Translations under genes and position numbers: made by a program
The notes under the pieces: generated by a model
The model's database searches: none
Told to the model about the DNA's origin: nothing
Seen by the model: the letters and a program-made list of their open reading frames with translations, nothing else
In this document: piece by piece, positions 6,348 to 15,187 of the stretch
How positions within the stretch are numbered: the stretch's first letter is position 1
How the letters are laid out: each line of letters begins with the position of its first letter
Source of the DNA: Natronomicrosphaera sp040876735
Lineage (GTDB): Bacteria; Planctomycetota; Phycisphaerae; Phycisphaerales; Phycisphaeraceae
Assembly (NCBI GenBank): GCA_040876735.1
Contig: JBBDPC010000113.1
Coordinates: 1 to 18,259 of the forward strand
Length of the DNA: 18,259 nucleotides
Direction of reading: 5' to 3'

Positions 6348-7679
6348 CTACCGGGAAGCGTCGTTCGGCGGTGACGGGATGGTCTTGCCTTGCGGGTCGG
6401 TGGCGGGCGAGCCGGTGCGTTCGGCGAGCTGTTGCTGCATCGTCGGGCTCGTCGCGTGTTCGAGTTGCTCGGCGGCGAGGTGCAGGTGGTCGGCGGGTGT
6501 GCCGGTGTACTGATCGAGGTACGTCTCCCACAAGCGATGCGTGCGGACCAGATCACGGGCGAGCGATCGGCCGGCGTCGGTCAGGGCATAGCCAGCGTCG
6601 GTGCGCGTCACCAGTTGGCCACGGTGGAGCCGGCGAAGCAGCAGGCGGTGGCGCAGCGGGTCGAGGTCGAGCGTGGCGCGAAGCTGGTCGGCGCGGATGG
6701 CGGCGGGTGTGCTGCGGTCGTCTCCCTGCTCTTCGAGCCGGTAGAGCGTGGCGAGCAGATCTTCCTGGGCGATGCGCAAGCCCAGGCCCAGTTGCGTGAT
6801 CGCCCGGCTGACCAGGCCGTAGCGCGGGCCGAAGCTCATGGCGAGCACGAAGAGGCCGCCGGCGACGACGACCATCATCCCGGCCGTCCGCGTATCGTCA
6901 AAGCCCGCCAGCGGCGGCAGTGTAATCGCACCGACATGCCCCAGCACGGCACTGAGCACCGCCACCACCGCCGCGATGCCCAGCATCGACGACAACCGAT
7001 CGCTGAGCAGATGCCCCACCGCCCCGGGCACGATGAGCATGGCGATCACCAGGATCGACCCCACGCTTTCAAACGCGGCCACGACCGTCGCGGCCACCAG
7101 CCCCATGAGCAGGTAATGCATCGCCGTGGCGTTGATGCCCAGCGTGGTGGCAAGCTGCGGGTCGAACGCGCTGATTTTCATCTCTTTGTAAAGCAGGCCG
7201 ATCACAAGCACGTTGATCAGCAGCATGCCGCCGTTGACCAGCGCCGGCTGCGGGATGTCGAAGCCCAGCACGCTGACCGTGCGCAGTGGAGCGAGTTCAA
7301 TCTCACCATAAAGCACGCAGTCGGCGTCGATGTCGACATGGTCGGCGGCGAAGCGGATGAGGATCAGCCCCACCGCGAACAGCGCGGTGAAGACCACGCC
7401 CAGCGCGGCCTGCGCCTCGACCTTGCCCACGCGTTCGACCCAGCCGCTGAGGATGGCGGTGAGCACGCCGACGGCCGCCGCGCCGACGAACATCGGCCAG
7501 CTCGCCCGTGACGCGGTGACGAGAAACGCAATCGCCAGCCCCGGCAGCACGGCATGCGAGATCGCATCGCCCATCAGGCTCATCCGCCGCAGCACGAGAA
7601 AGCAGCCGGGCAACGCACAGGCGAGCGCCGCCAGGGCGCCGACGATCACGATCCATGTATCGAACGGGTACCAGGTCAT
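6348..7679 (-). CDS. Metal ABC transporter permease fused to a DtxR-like domain (permease 1)
   Basis: A 443-residue fusion. Residues 1-290 form an ABC-3 family permease (Mn/Zn/Fe type) with about eight or nine hydrophobic helices and the family stretch MSLMGDAISHAVLPG (33-47). Residues 300-375 resemble a DtxR winged helix, ending in YALTDAGRSLA. Residues 380-435 resemble the DtxR metal-binding/dimerisation domain: H381, E385, H400, E404, E407 and H408 have the same spacing as DtxR ligand positions 79, 83, 98, 102, 105 and 106, followed by a DPQGKTIP stretch like the DtxR SPxGNPIP loop. Chlamydial YtgCR is a known precedent for such a fusion. The start at 7679 has GGGA upstream; a TTG seven codons earlier is possible. 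It is the last gene of the operon, 61 bp after permease 2, and probably pairs with it and the ATPase. Confidence 0.9.
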   Translation of the reverse strand: MTWYPFDTWIVIVGALAALACALPGCFLVLRRMSLMGDAISHAVLPGLAIAFLVTASRASWPMFVGAAAVGVLTAILSGWVERVGKVEAQAALGVVFTALFAVGLILIRFAADHVDIDADCVLYGEIELAPLRTVSVLGFDIPQPALVNGGMLLINVLVIGLLYKEMKISAFDPQLATTLGINATAMHYLLMGLVAATVVAAFESVGSILVIAMLIVPGAVGHLLSDRLSSMLGIAAVVAVLSAVLGHVGAITLPPLAGFDDTRTAGMMVVVAGGLFVLAMSFGPRYGLVSRAITQLGLGLRIAQEDLLATLYRLEEQGDDRSTPAAIRADQLRATLDLDPLRHRLLLRRLHRGQLVTRTDAGYALTDAGRSLARDLVRTHRLWETYLDQYTGTPADHLHLAAEQLEHATSPTMQQQLAERTGSPATDPQGKTIPSPPNDASR

Positions 7680-7724
7680 GGTTGTTTCCCAGCAACGCAA
7701 GGGAGCCAGGCGACGGATGCCCCG

Positions 7725-7760
7725 TCACCTTGTCACCCCCTCACCTTGTCACCTTGTCAT
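7725..7760. repeat. TCACCTTGTCACC tandem repeat at a permease 3' end
   Basis: TCACCTTGTCACC occurs at 7725-7737 and 7741-7753, with an overlapping partial copy at 7749-7760. The repeat supplies the last codons and the stop of permease 2 (DKVTR then stop, minus strand), so the C-terminus of that protein may be repeat-derived. Confidence 0.45.
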
Positions 7761-9081
7761 CCCCCCCGATCCGGTGCGGACTCGCGGGCACGGCGACCGC
7801 TTCGCCGCGTGTCCGCAGCGTGCGCTCCAGTTGCTCGACCATCGCTTCGCCGAGCACGTGCTCGATGCGGTCGGCGTCGCGGTCGACGTGGCTGGGCGCG
7901 ATGTCGGCATGCTCGATCAGGAACAGCTCCCACAGGCGATGGTTGCGCACCACCCGCCGCGCCTCGCGCCGTCCGGCATCACTGAGCCGCCAGCGATCGT
8001 CGGACGTCGGCACCACCCAGCCGTACCGCTGCGCCCGGCGAAGCAGCCGCGACAGCTCCCGCTTGCTCCAGCTTCGCCGATCCAGCAGATCGTCGGCCGC
8101 GAACGGCTCATCGCCCGCCAGTTCCGCATGCTCGAACGCCGCCCGCATCAGGTGCTGCAACCCCGTCCGCCGCACCGACTGCACATGCCGCCACGCCCGC
8201 ACCAGCACGCCCCGCCGCGTCCCGGCGAGCAGGCTCACCACGAACACGCCCGTCGCCACCAGCACGATGATCGGCCCGGTCGGCAGCCGCGGCGCCATCC
8301 CGCTCACCGTCGCCCCCAGGTAGCCACTGACCAGCCCGATCACCCCCGCCACCAACCCCATGCGCAACAGGTTGTCGGTCCAGAACCGCGCCGCCGCCGG
8401 GGGCACGATGAGCATCGCCACCACCAGAATCAACCCCACCGCCTGCAACCCGATCACCGTCACCGCCACCACCAGTCCCATCATCACCACGTCGATCATG
8501 CCCACCGGCCAGCCCTGCGCACCGGCGTACTGCTCATCGAAGCAGACCAGCGTGAACTCCTTGAACAGCAGCGCGCACGCCGCCACCACGATGGAGGCCA
8601 TCACCAGCATCGTCATCGCGTCGGCACCGAGCATCGTCGCCGCCTGCCCGTAGATGAACCGGTCGATGCCCGCCGCATGACCCTGCCGCATCTCCTGCAC
8701 CAGGCCCAGCATCGCCACGCCCAGACCGAAGAAGACGCTGAGCACGATGCCCAGCGCCACGTCATCTTTCAACCGCGTGTACTTGCGGATCGCCTGCACG
8801 CCAAGCATGCCCAGCACACCGAACACCGCCGCGCCCAGCAGCAGGCCCGACAGCGACCGCCCGCTGCCGCCGAAGGCCACCATCAGCATGAACGCCGCCG
8901 CAATGCCCGGCAGCGTCGCATGGCTCACCGCATCGGTCAGCAGCGCCCGCTTGCGCAGCACCATGAACGTGCCCACCAGCCCCGCCGCCAGCCCGAGCAT
9001 GCTCACGCCGAGCACGACCACGCGCGTGTTGTGGTCGCGAAGGCTCAGCGTGCGGAGCATGTCTTCCCAGAGTTCAGGCAT
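7741..9081 (-). CDS. Metal ABC transporter permease fused to a DtxR-like domain (permease 2)
   Basis: A 446-residue fusion built like permease 1. Residues 1-295 are an ABC-3 type permease with multiple membrane helices and the family stretch LLTDAVSHATLPGI (47-60). Residues 305-375 form a winged-helix-like region ending in WRLSDAGRREA. Residues 380-425 match the DtxR second domain: H381-x3-E385, then D400, D404, E407 and H408, so the positions of DtxR His98 and Cys102 are Asp here, with a nearby H398. By gene order and architecture it corresponds to chlamydial YtgCR. The start at 9081 is chosen because family members begin close to this point; an ATG at 9150 would overlap the ATPase gene by 14 bp and favour translational coupling, so the start is uncertain. 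Likely metals are Mn or Fe, less likely Zn. Confidence 0.9.
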   Translation of the reverse strand: MPELWEDMLRTLSLRDHNTRVVVLGVSMLGLAAGLVGTFMVLRKRALLTDAVSHATLPGIAAAFMLMVAFGGSGRSLSGLLLGAAVFGVLGMLGVQAIRKYTRLKDDVALGIVLSVFFGLGVAMLGLVQEMRQGHAAGIDRFIYGQAATMLGADAMTMLVMASIVVAACALLFKEFTLVCFDEQYAGAQGWPVGMIDVVMMGLVVAVTVIGLQAVGLILVVAMLIVPPAAARFWTDNLLRMGLVAGVIGLVSGYLGATVSGMAPRLPTGPIIVLVATGVFVVSLLAGTRRGVLVRAWRHVQSVRRTGLQHLMRAAFEHAELAGDEPFAADDLLDRRSWSKRELSRLLRRAQRYGWVVPTSDDRWRLSDAGRREARRVVRNHRLWELFLIEHADIAPSHVDRDADRIEHVLGEAMVEQLERTLRTRGEAVAVPASPHRIGGDDKVTR

Positions 9082-9136
9082 AACCGTTTCGTCATCGCGC
9101 AAGGCAGTGCGTCTTAAGCCGCACAGCCTTGGAATC

Positions 9137-9997
9137 TCATCGTCGCTCATCCTGTCGCGTCAGCGCCTCGGCGGCCTCGCTGAGCAGGGTCAGTTTCCCG
9201 CCGTAGGTCTTGTGCAGGTTCTCGGAAGTAAACACGGCATCGGTCGGCCCGGCGGCGACGACGCGCATGTTCAGCATCACCAGCCAGTCGAAGTAGTCCG
9301 GCACGCTCTGCAAGTCGTGGTGGACGACGATCAGCGTTTTGCCCGCCTGCCGCAGGTCGCGGAGGATCTGGATCACCGCCTGCTCGGTGGCGGCGTCGAC
9401 GCCGGCGAACGGCTCATCCATGAAGTAAAGCTGCGCATCCTGCACGAGCGCCCGGGCGAGGAAGACGCGCTGCTGCTGGCCGCCGGAGAGCTGGCTGATC
9501 TGACGGTGGGCGTACTCCGCCATGCCCACACGATCGAGCGCTTCCAGCGCCTCGCGCTTCTGCTTCCGCCACACTGGCCGAAGCCAGCCGATCTTGCCGT
9601 ACGTGCCCATCGCCACCACGTCGAGCGCGCTGACCGGGAAGTCCCAGTCGACCGACTCGCGCTGGGGCACGTAGCCGACGAGCTTGCGCTGGCGGGTGTA
9701 AGGTTCGCCGTAGACGCGCACCTTGCCGGAGGCGACCGGCACGAGGCCGAGGCAAGCCTTGATGAGCGTCGACTTGCCCGCGCCGTTGGGGCCGACGATG
9801 CCGACGAGCTTGCCCTCGGGGATGTCCAGGTCGATGTCCCAGAGCACCGGCTTGCGGTGGTAGGCGACCGTGAGGTCATGGATCGCCAGCGGCATGACGG
9901 CGGCCGGCTCGTCCGCGGTGCTGGCGTCAGGCTTCGCTGCGCCGGCCGGTTGAGCCGGCGTTGCCGTGTCGGGCGTGGTGGTGCGTTGCCGTGTCAT
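9137..9997 (-). CDS. Metal ABC transporter ATP-binding protein
   Basis: A 286-residue ATPase of the Mn/Zn/Fe importer family that powers the two permeases at the inner membrane. It shows Walker A GPNGAGKST (69-77), Q-loop VPQRESVDWDFP (110-121; this wording is characteristic of the Mn/Fe/Zn class), signature LSGGQQQR (170-177), Walker B LYFMDEP (190-196) and the switch-histidine region VVHHD (224-228). Compared with family members it has an extra N-terminal stretch of about 34 Ala/Pro/Thr-rich residues; an internal Met at 35 (position 9895) would remove it. The ATG at 9997 has AGGCG five bases upstream. The gene is 292 bp from the lipoprotein gene, with the long inverted repeat between, and is followed by permease 2. 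Confidence 0.95.
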   Translation of the reverse strand: MTRQRTTTPDTATPAQPAGAAKPDASTADEPAAVMPLAIHDLTVAYHRKPVLWDIDLDIPEGKLVGIVGPNGAGKSTLIKACLGLVPVASGKVRVYGEPYTRQRKLVGYVPQRESVDWDFPVSALDVVAMGTYGKIGWLRPVWRKQKREALEALDRVGMAEYAHRQISQLSGGQQQRVFLARALVQDAQLYFMDEPFAGVDAATEQAVIQILRDLRQAGKTLIVVHHDLQSVPDYFDWLVMLNMRVVAAGPTDAVFTSENLHKTYGGKLTLLSEAAEALTRQDERR

Positions 9998-10037
9998 AAG
10001 AGCGCCTAACCGTTGAGTGACGTCGCCTGTTCCCGGG

Positions 10038-10277
10038 TTTGACCGGATAACAGGATCAGCGGGATCGACAGGATGGGCCTGATGGCATCGGATGACAGAC
10101 GAGACACTCGTTCATCACAAAGCACACGAAGGACACGAAGAGCACGAAGAAGTAGAAAAAGCATTATTAATTTTCCTTCGCCTTCTTTGTGTTCTTCGTG
10201 TCCTTTGCGGCCTTTGTGACGTCCTGAGTCTTCCAGGCTCATCCCGTCGATCCGGCCGATCCTGTGATCCGGTCAAA
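10038..10277. repeat. 240-bp compound long inverted repeat inside the metal operon
   Basis: Two nested inverted repeats. The outer arms (10038-10079 and 10236-10277) match at about 37 of 42 positions and end in a perfect TTTGACCGGAT pair. The inner arms (10115-10152 and 10182-10219) match at about 32 of 38 positions and are made of CACGAAGGACACGAAG-type units. It fills almost the whole spacer between the lipoprotein and ATPase genes and would form a long hairpin in the operon transcript. The repetitive open frames on both strands encode His/Glu-rich strings and are surely not genes. The units resemble dispersed repeats common in planctomycete genomes. Confidence 0.8.
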
Positions 10278-10289
10278 AATCAGCCACCG

Positions 10290-11291
10290 TCACTCCCCAA
10301 GCCGGCCGTGCAACCCGCGTTCGGGCGCGTCGCCGCCGAGGGCGCGGGCGATGGTGGTGGCGTTGTGGTCGATCATGCCGATGTACGTACCTTCATAAGT
10401 GTCCGCCGCGCCCATGGCGTCGGAGAACAGTTCGCCGCCGAGGCGGAGGGTGTGGTCGCGCGACGCGGCGCCTTCGATCAACCCGCGCACCCGCCGGTCG
10501 TCGATGGTGGATTCGGCGAACACCGCCGGGAGCTGGCGCTCGACGATGAGGTCGACCAGGCGGTTGATGTCGTGCGTGCCGGCCTGCGAGTCGGTGGAGA
10601 TGCCGTACACGCCGCGCACTTCGATATCGTAGGCCAGCCCGAAGTAGTTGAACGCATCGTGAGCGGTCACCAGCACCCGGTGCTCGGCGGGGATCGAGTC
10701 GATCACCTGCTGCACATAGTCATGCAGCTCGGTCAACTCCGCGATGTAGCGGTCGGCGTTGGCACGGTAGTCGTCCGTGTGATCCGGATCGACTTCGCCC
10801 ATCCAGTCGCCGAAGCGGTCGACGAGCCGTGACCAGAGGTCGACGTCCATCCAGACGTGCGGGTCGGCGTGCTCCGCGTTGGCCTCGTCGTCCAGCAGCA
10901 TCGCCTCGTCGAGCCAGTCGCCCACGGCGACGACGTGTCGGCCGGCCTGGCGCTGCTGTTCGAGCACATCGCCCATCCGGCCTTCCAGAAACAGGCCGTT
11001 GTAAACGACGATGTCGGCATCCTGAAGCCGGAGCACGTCCCGACGCGTCGGCCGGTAGAGGTGCGGGTCGACGCCTTCGCCCATCAGCGCGGTGACGTTG
11101 GCGTGCTCGCCCACGGTGTGGCGGACCATGTCGGCGATCATGCCGGTGGTGACGACAATCTCCGGCCGGCCGTCGTCCGCCCCGTCGGCGGGCTGTTCGC
11201 CGCAGCCGGCCAGCCCCAGCGCCGCCACGCCCGCCAGCAGCACGCCGGCCAGACCCATCACAACACGGTTTCGCAAATCAAAATGACCCAT
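10290..11291 (-). CDS. Metal-binding lipoprotein of an ABC importer (cluster A-I, TroA/YtgA/ZnuA-like)
   Basis: A 333-residue substrate-binding lipoprotein. The signal peptide ends in a lipobox LAGC with C30 as the lipidated residue. Candidate metal ligands are H77 (GVDPHLYRPT), H145 (ADPHVWMD), H211 (TAHDAFNYF) and D308 (GMIDHN), the three-His-plus-Asp pattern of TroA, YtgA and ZnuA-like proteins; E260 in VFAES is also conserved in the family. The His-rich loop typical of ZnuA is missing, apart from a short acidic DDEANAEHADPH, so Mn, Fe or Zn are all possible. The start at 11291 has AGGAG upstream and begins the signal peptide; the frame extends 20 residues further without support. It is the first gene of the operon and is transcribed away from the regulator. 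Confidence 0.93.
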   Translation of the reverse strand: MGHFDLRNRVVMGLAGVLLAGVAALGLAGCGEQPADGADDGRPEIVVTTGMIADMVRHTVGEHANVTALMGEGVDPHLYRPTRRDVLRLQDADIVVYNGLFLEGRMGDVLEQQRQAGRHVVAVGDWLDEAMLLDDEANAEHADPHVWMDVDLWSRLVDRFGDWMGEVDPDHTDDYRANADRYIAELTELHDYVQQVIDSIPAEHRVLVTAHDAFNYFGLAYDIEVRGVYGISTDSQAGTHDINRLVDLIVERQLPAVFAESTIDDRRVRGLIEGAASRDHTLRLGGELFSDAMGAADTYEGTYIGMIDHNATTIARALGGDAPERGLHGRLGE

Positions 11292-11336
11292 GGCAAAGGT
11301 TCTCCTGGCAGAGGAAGCAGAATCGGGACAGAGACT

Positions 11337-11365
11337 TTTATACAGCATCAATTTTACTTTGGCAA
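11337..11365 (-). promoter_or_regulatory. Promoter of the metal transport operon
   Basis: On the minus strand, TTGCCA (11365-11360) and TATAAA (11342-11337) are separated by exactly 17 bp; each matches the consensus at five of six positions. It lies about 45 bp upstream of the lipoprotein start codon. Confidence 0.65.
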
Positions 11366-11373
11366 ATCAAAGT
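11356..11373. promoter_or_regulatory. Candidate DtxR/MntR-type operator over the -35
   Basis: ACTTTG-GCAAAT-CAAAGT is a perfect 6-bp dyad with a 6-bp centre that covers the -35 element of the transporter promoter, where a repressor would block RNA polymerase. It lies in the shared spacer between the operon and the divergent regulator gene, so it could control both. The TTTG...CAAA pattern is of the size expected for a DtxR-family half-site pair, but this exact sequence is not a known box to me. Confidence 0.5.
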
Positions 11374-11440
11374 TGCATTTCGAGGGTAACATGCCTGCAA
11401 TGGTCGGCTTTTCAAAGCTCGCCCCGCCCTGGAGATGCCC

Positions 11441-12100
11441 ATGCCTAGCGTCACGGTGGAAAATTACCTCAAGCAGGTCTACCTCGAACAGCAGCAGGTC
11501 GGCGAGGAACTGGTCCCGATGGGCCGGCTTGCGGCGGCGATGGGCGTCACGCCCGGCAGCGCCACGTCGATGGTCAAGGCCCTCGCCGATGCCAAGCTGC
11601 TCGACTACGCCCCGCGCGGCGGCGTCCGCCTCACCCGCGAAGGCACGCGCCTCGCCCTCCAGGTGCTCCGCCGACACCGCCTGATCGAGCTGTTCCTCGT
11701 CGAAGTGCTCAAGCTCGACTGGTCCGAGGTCCACGACGAAGCCGAGGAACTGGAGCACGCCATCTCCGAGAAGCTGCTGGCCCGGATCGACGAACACCTC
11801 GGCCATCCCGACACCGACCCGCACGGCGACCCGATCCCCCCCGCCACCGGCGCGCCCCAGCCCCAGACGCTCACCAGCCTGGTCGACGCGGTCGAAGGCC
11901 GACCGCTCACCATCGCCCGCGTCGCCGACCAGGACCCCGCCTTCCTCCAGTTCGCCGATCGCCACGGCCTCACGCCCGGCGTCGGCGTCACCATCACCGC
12001 ACGCGACCCCGCCGCCGACGCCGTCACCGTCCAGCCCGACGGTCGAACGCCCGTCACCCTCGGCCTTGCCGCCGCCGCCAAAATCCTCGCCCAGACGTAA
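11441..12100 (+). CDS. DtxR/MntR-family metal-dependent transcriptional regulator
   Basis: A 219-residue DtxR-family repressor. Residues 1-65 form the winged helix, with TPGSATSMVKALADAKLL as the recognition region. Residues 66-135 form the dimerisation and metal domain, with H79, E83, H98, E102, E105 and H106 at DtxR numbering. DtxR has Cys at 102; Glu there is the E-x2-E-H pattern of Mn-responsive MntR. Residues 143-219 look like the SH3/FeoA-type C-terminal domain, and HPDTDPHGDPIP (122-133) is the family loop. N8 and K11 replace the Asp and Glu ligands of Bacillus MntR, so the primary site is not simply MntR-like. The start at 11441 is chosen because GGAG at 11431-11434 is six bases upstream; the ATG at 11435 abuts that GGAG. 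It lies divergent from the transport operon and probably represses it when metal is plentiful. Confidence 0.93.
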   Translation: MPSVTVENYLKQVYLEQQQVGEELVPMGRLAAAMGVTPGSATSMVKALADAKLLDYAPRGGVRLTREGTRLALQVLRRHRLIELFLVEVLKLDWSEVHDEAEELEHAISEKLLARIDEHLGHPDTDPHGDPIPPATGAPQPQTLTSLVDAVEGRPLTIARVADQDPAFLQFADRHGLTPGVGVTITARDPAADAVTVQPDGRTPVTLGLAAAAKILAQT

Positions 12101-12137
12101 GCCCCGGCAAAGCGCCGCGCCACACCGTCCCCCCGGC

Positions 12138-12278
12138 TCACATCCCCTGATCGCTCGGGCTCACCATCATCACCGGAAGGTTCACATACGCCGGCTGCTC
12201 AAGCATGAATCGCACCGCCCGCGCAACATCGCGGGACTTGGGCAGATCCTCGATTCCCTTGTTGAAAGTGGCGGATCG
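12138..12278 (-). pseudogene. C-terminal remnant of a short-chain dehydrogenase/reductase
   Basis: The minus strand encodes 46 codons that read like the end of an SDR enzyme: LPKSRDVARAVRFMLEQPAY then VNLPVMMVSPSDQGM and a stop. The E/S-x-DVA-x-AV-x-F-x-L-x-x-P-x-x-VN-x-x-x-M-x-x-P pattern is the familiar SDR C-terminus. No nucleotide-binding or YxxxK region is present, and the frame upstream runs into sequence that belongs to the next gene on the other strand. It therefore looks like a decayed gene end left in the spacer between the regulator and the VTT gene. A chance resemblance is possible but unlikely over this length. Confidence 0.55.
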
Positions 12279-12333
12279 GCGCACAGCATCACGCGTCGGT
12301 AACGATCGAACGCCACGGCCCGCAATCCCTACA

Positions 12334-13173
12334 ATGGCCCACGTCACCGTGAGAGACGCGAAACTGCCAACCAGCGATCCACCATCCCGCGGCCCCGAGC
12401 CGAAGCACCAACGCCCGGCCGATGCGGCTGACCCCAGCAGCGCCGCTCCGCCGATCGACGACGACGAGCCGGGCGTGCTTGATGTCGAACGCCGTGTCAT
12501 GAAATGGTGGCACCCGGTGCTGCTGCTGGCCGCGCTCGCACTGCTCTACTGGTTCGCAGACGTCCTCGGCTTGCGGTCGATGCTTCAAACCCTCCGCGAC
12601 TGGGCCGAGACCCTCGGCGCCCAGGGGCCGGTGCTGTTCGTGCTCGTCTATGTCGTCCTGACGATGCTCTGGATCCCCGGCTCGTGGCTGACGCTCGCCG
12701 CCGGCGCCCTGTTCGGCTCGATCATCGGCGTCATCGCGGTCTTCATCGCCTCCTCCATTTCCGCCATGCTCTCGTTCCTCGTCGCCCGCCACTGGCTGCG
12801 GGCCCGCCTCGAACCACGCCTCGGCCGAAGCAAGCGGTTCCGTCAACTGAACCAACTCACCGACCGGCACGGGCCCGCCACGGTCCTCGTCGTCCGGCTG
12901 GTCAACCTCTTTCCGTTCGCACTCATCAACTACGGCTTCGGCCTCACCCGCATCCGCTTTCGCACATATCTGCTCTGGTCGCTGCTGGGAAAACTGCCCG
13001 GCACGGTCCTCATGGTCGTCGGCGTCGACGCCATCGTGGACGGCCTCGTCGAACGCGAAGTGCCGTGGGACCTGGTCGTCATCGTCCTGGTCATGGTCGC
13101 CCTGCTCGTCGTCGCCCTGCGCTTTCTCCACCGCCGCATCCAGGCAAACTCGAAGAACGGACAAGGCGACTGA
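12334..13173 (+). CDS. VTT-domain (TVP38/TMEM64, DedA-like) membrane protein
   Basis: A 279-residue inner-membrane protein. Residues 1-55 are a hydrophilic, Pro/Asp-rich cytoplasmic lead; then about five to six hydrophobic segments follow. The VTT core shows WIPGSWLTLAAGALFGSIIG (about residues 111-130), then SISAMLSFLVARHWLR and RLVNLFPFALINYGFG (about 189-204), a close fit to the family's re-entrant helix motifs. The family is linked to membrane homeostasis, lipid flipping and proton-dependent transport; the substrate here is unknown. The start is uncertain: ATG 12334 lacks a ribosome-binding site, the frame opens as far back as 12205 and ATG 12499 would begin just before the first helix. 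It does not overlap the regulator gene and is transcribed toward rpsA, converging on its terminator. Confidence 0.87.
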   Translation: MAHVTVRDAKLPTSDPPSRGPEPKHQRPADAADPSSAAPPIDDDEPGVLDVERRVMKWWHPVLLLAALALLYWFADVLGLRSMLQTLRDWAETLGAQGPVLFVLVYVVLTMLWIPGSWLTLAAGALFGSIIGVIAVFIASSISAMLSFLVARHWLRARLEPRLGRSKRFRQLNQLTDRHGPATVLVVRLVNLFPFALINYGFGLTRIRFRTYLLWSLLGKLPGTVLMVVGVDAIVDGLVEREVPWDLVVIVLVMVALLVVALRFLHRRIQANSKNGQGD

Positions 13174-13228
13174 GCCCCTGTTCACCGTCTCACCACACAA
13201 CACCTTTCAAGCGGCGGGTCTTTAGGGG

Positions 13229-13302
13229 GGCAGGCGTCTCGCCTGCCTGTTTCTCCGGGCGGGCGAGACGCCCGCCCCACTTTGAAGGCCCCACTTTGAA
13301 GG
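13229..13302. repeat. Two complementary hairpins plus a 14-bp tandem repeat
   Basis: GGCAGGCG-TCT-CGCCTGCC (13229-13247) and GGGCGGGCG-AGA-CGCCCGCCC (13257-13277) are two tight hairpins whose cores, GGCGTCTCGCC and GGCGAGACGCC, are reverse complements of each other. CCCCACTTTGAAGG follows twice in tandem (13275-13288, 13289-13302). It lies between the ends of the convergent VTT and rpsA genes, so it may help end the VTT transcript or simply be a dispersed repeat. Confidence 0.6.
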
Positions 13303-13310
13303 CCGGCGCG

Positions 13311-13349
13311 GAAAAGAAAAAGGGCGTCGGTGGTGGCACCGACGCCCTT
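13311..13349 (-). terminator. Intrinsic terminator of rpsA
   Basis: A perfect 13-bp stem (13320-13332 with 13337-13349, AAGGGCGTCGGTG) and a 4-nt loop are followed on the minus strand by TTTTCTTTTC. It lies 42 bp after the rpsA stop codon, as expected for a Rho-independent terminator. Confidence 0.9.
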
Positions 13350-13390
13350 GGGGGTCACTTGTTATCCATTGCCGGGAACGGCCGCATCGA

Positions 13391-15187
<1,797 letters not shown>

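Noticed and set aside
7330..9117. 595-codon plus-strand open frame
   Set aside because: It is antisense to the two permeases, with strings of His, Arg and Gln typical of shadow frames in high-GC DNA.
10006..10242. Open frames on both strands encoding His/Glu-rich repeats (HEEHEE-type strings)
   Set aside because: They are translations of the CACGAAGGACACGAAG-type inverted repeat and have no family or ribosome-binding support.
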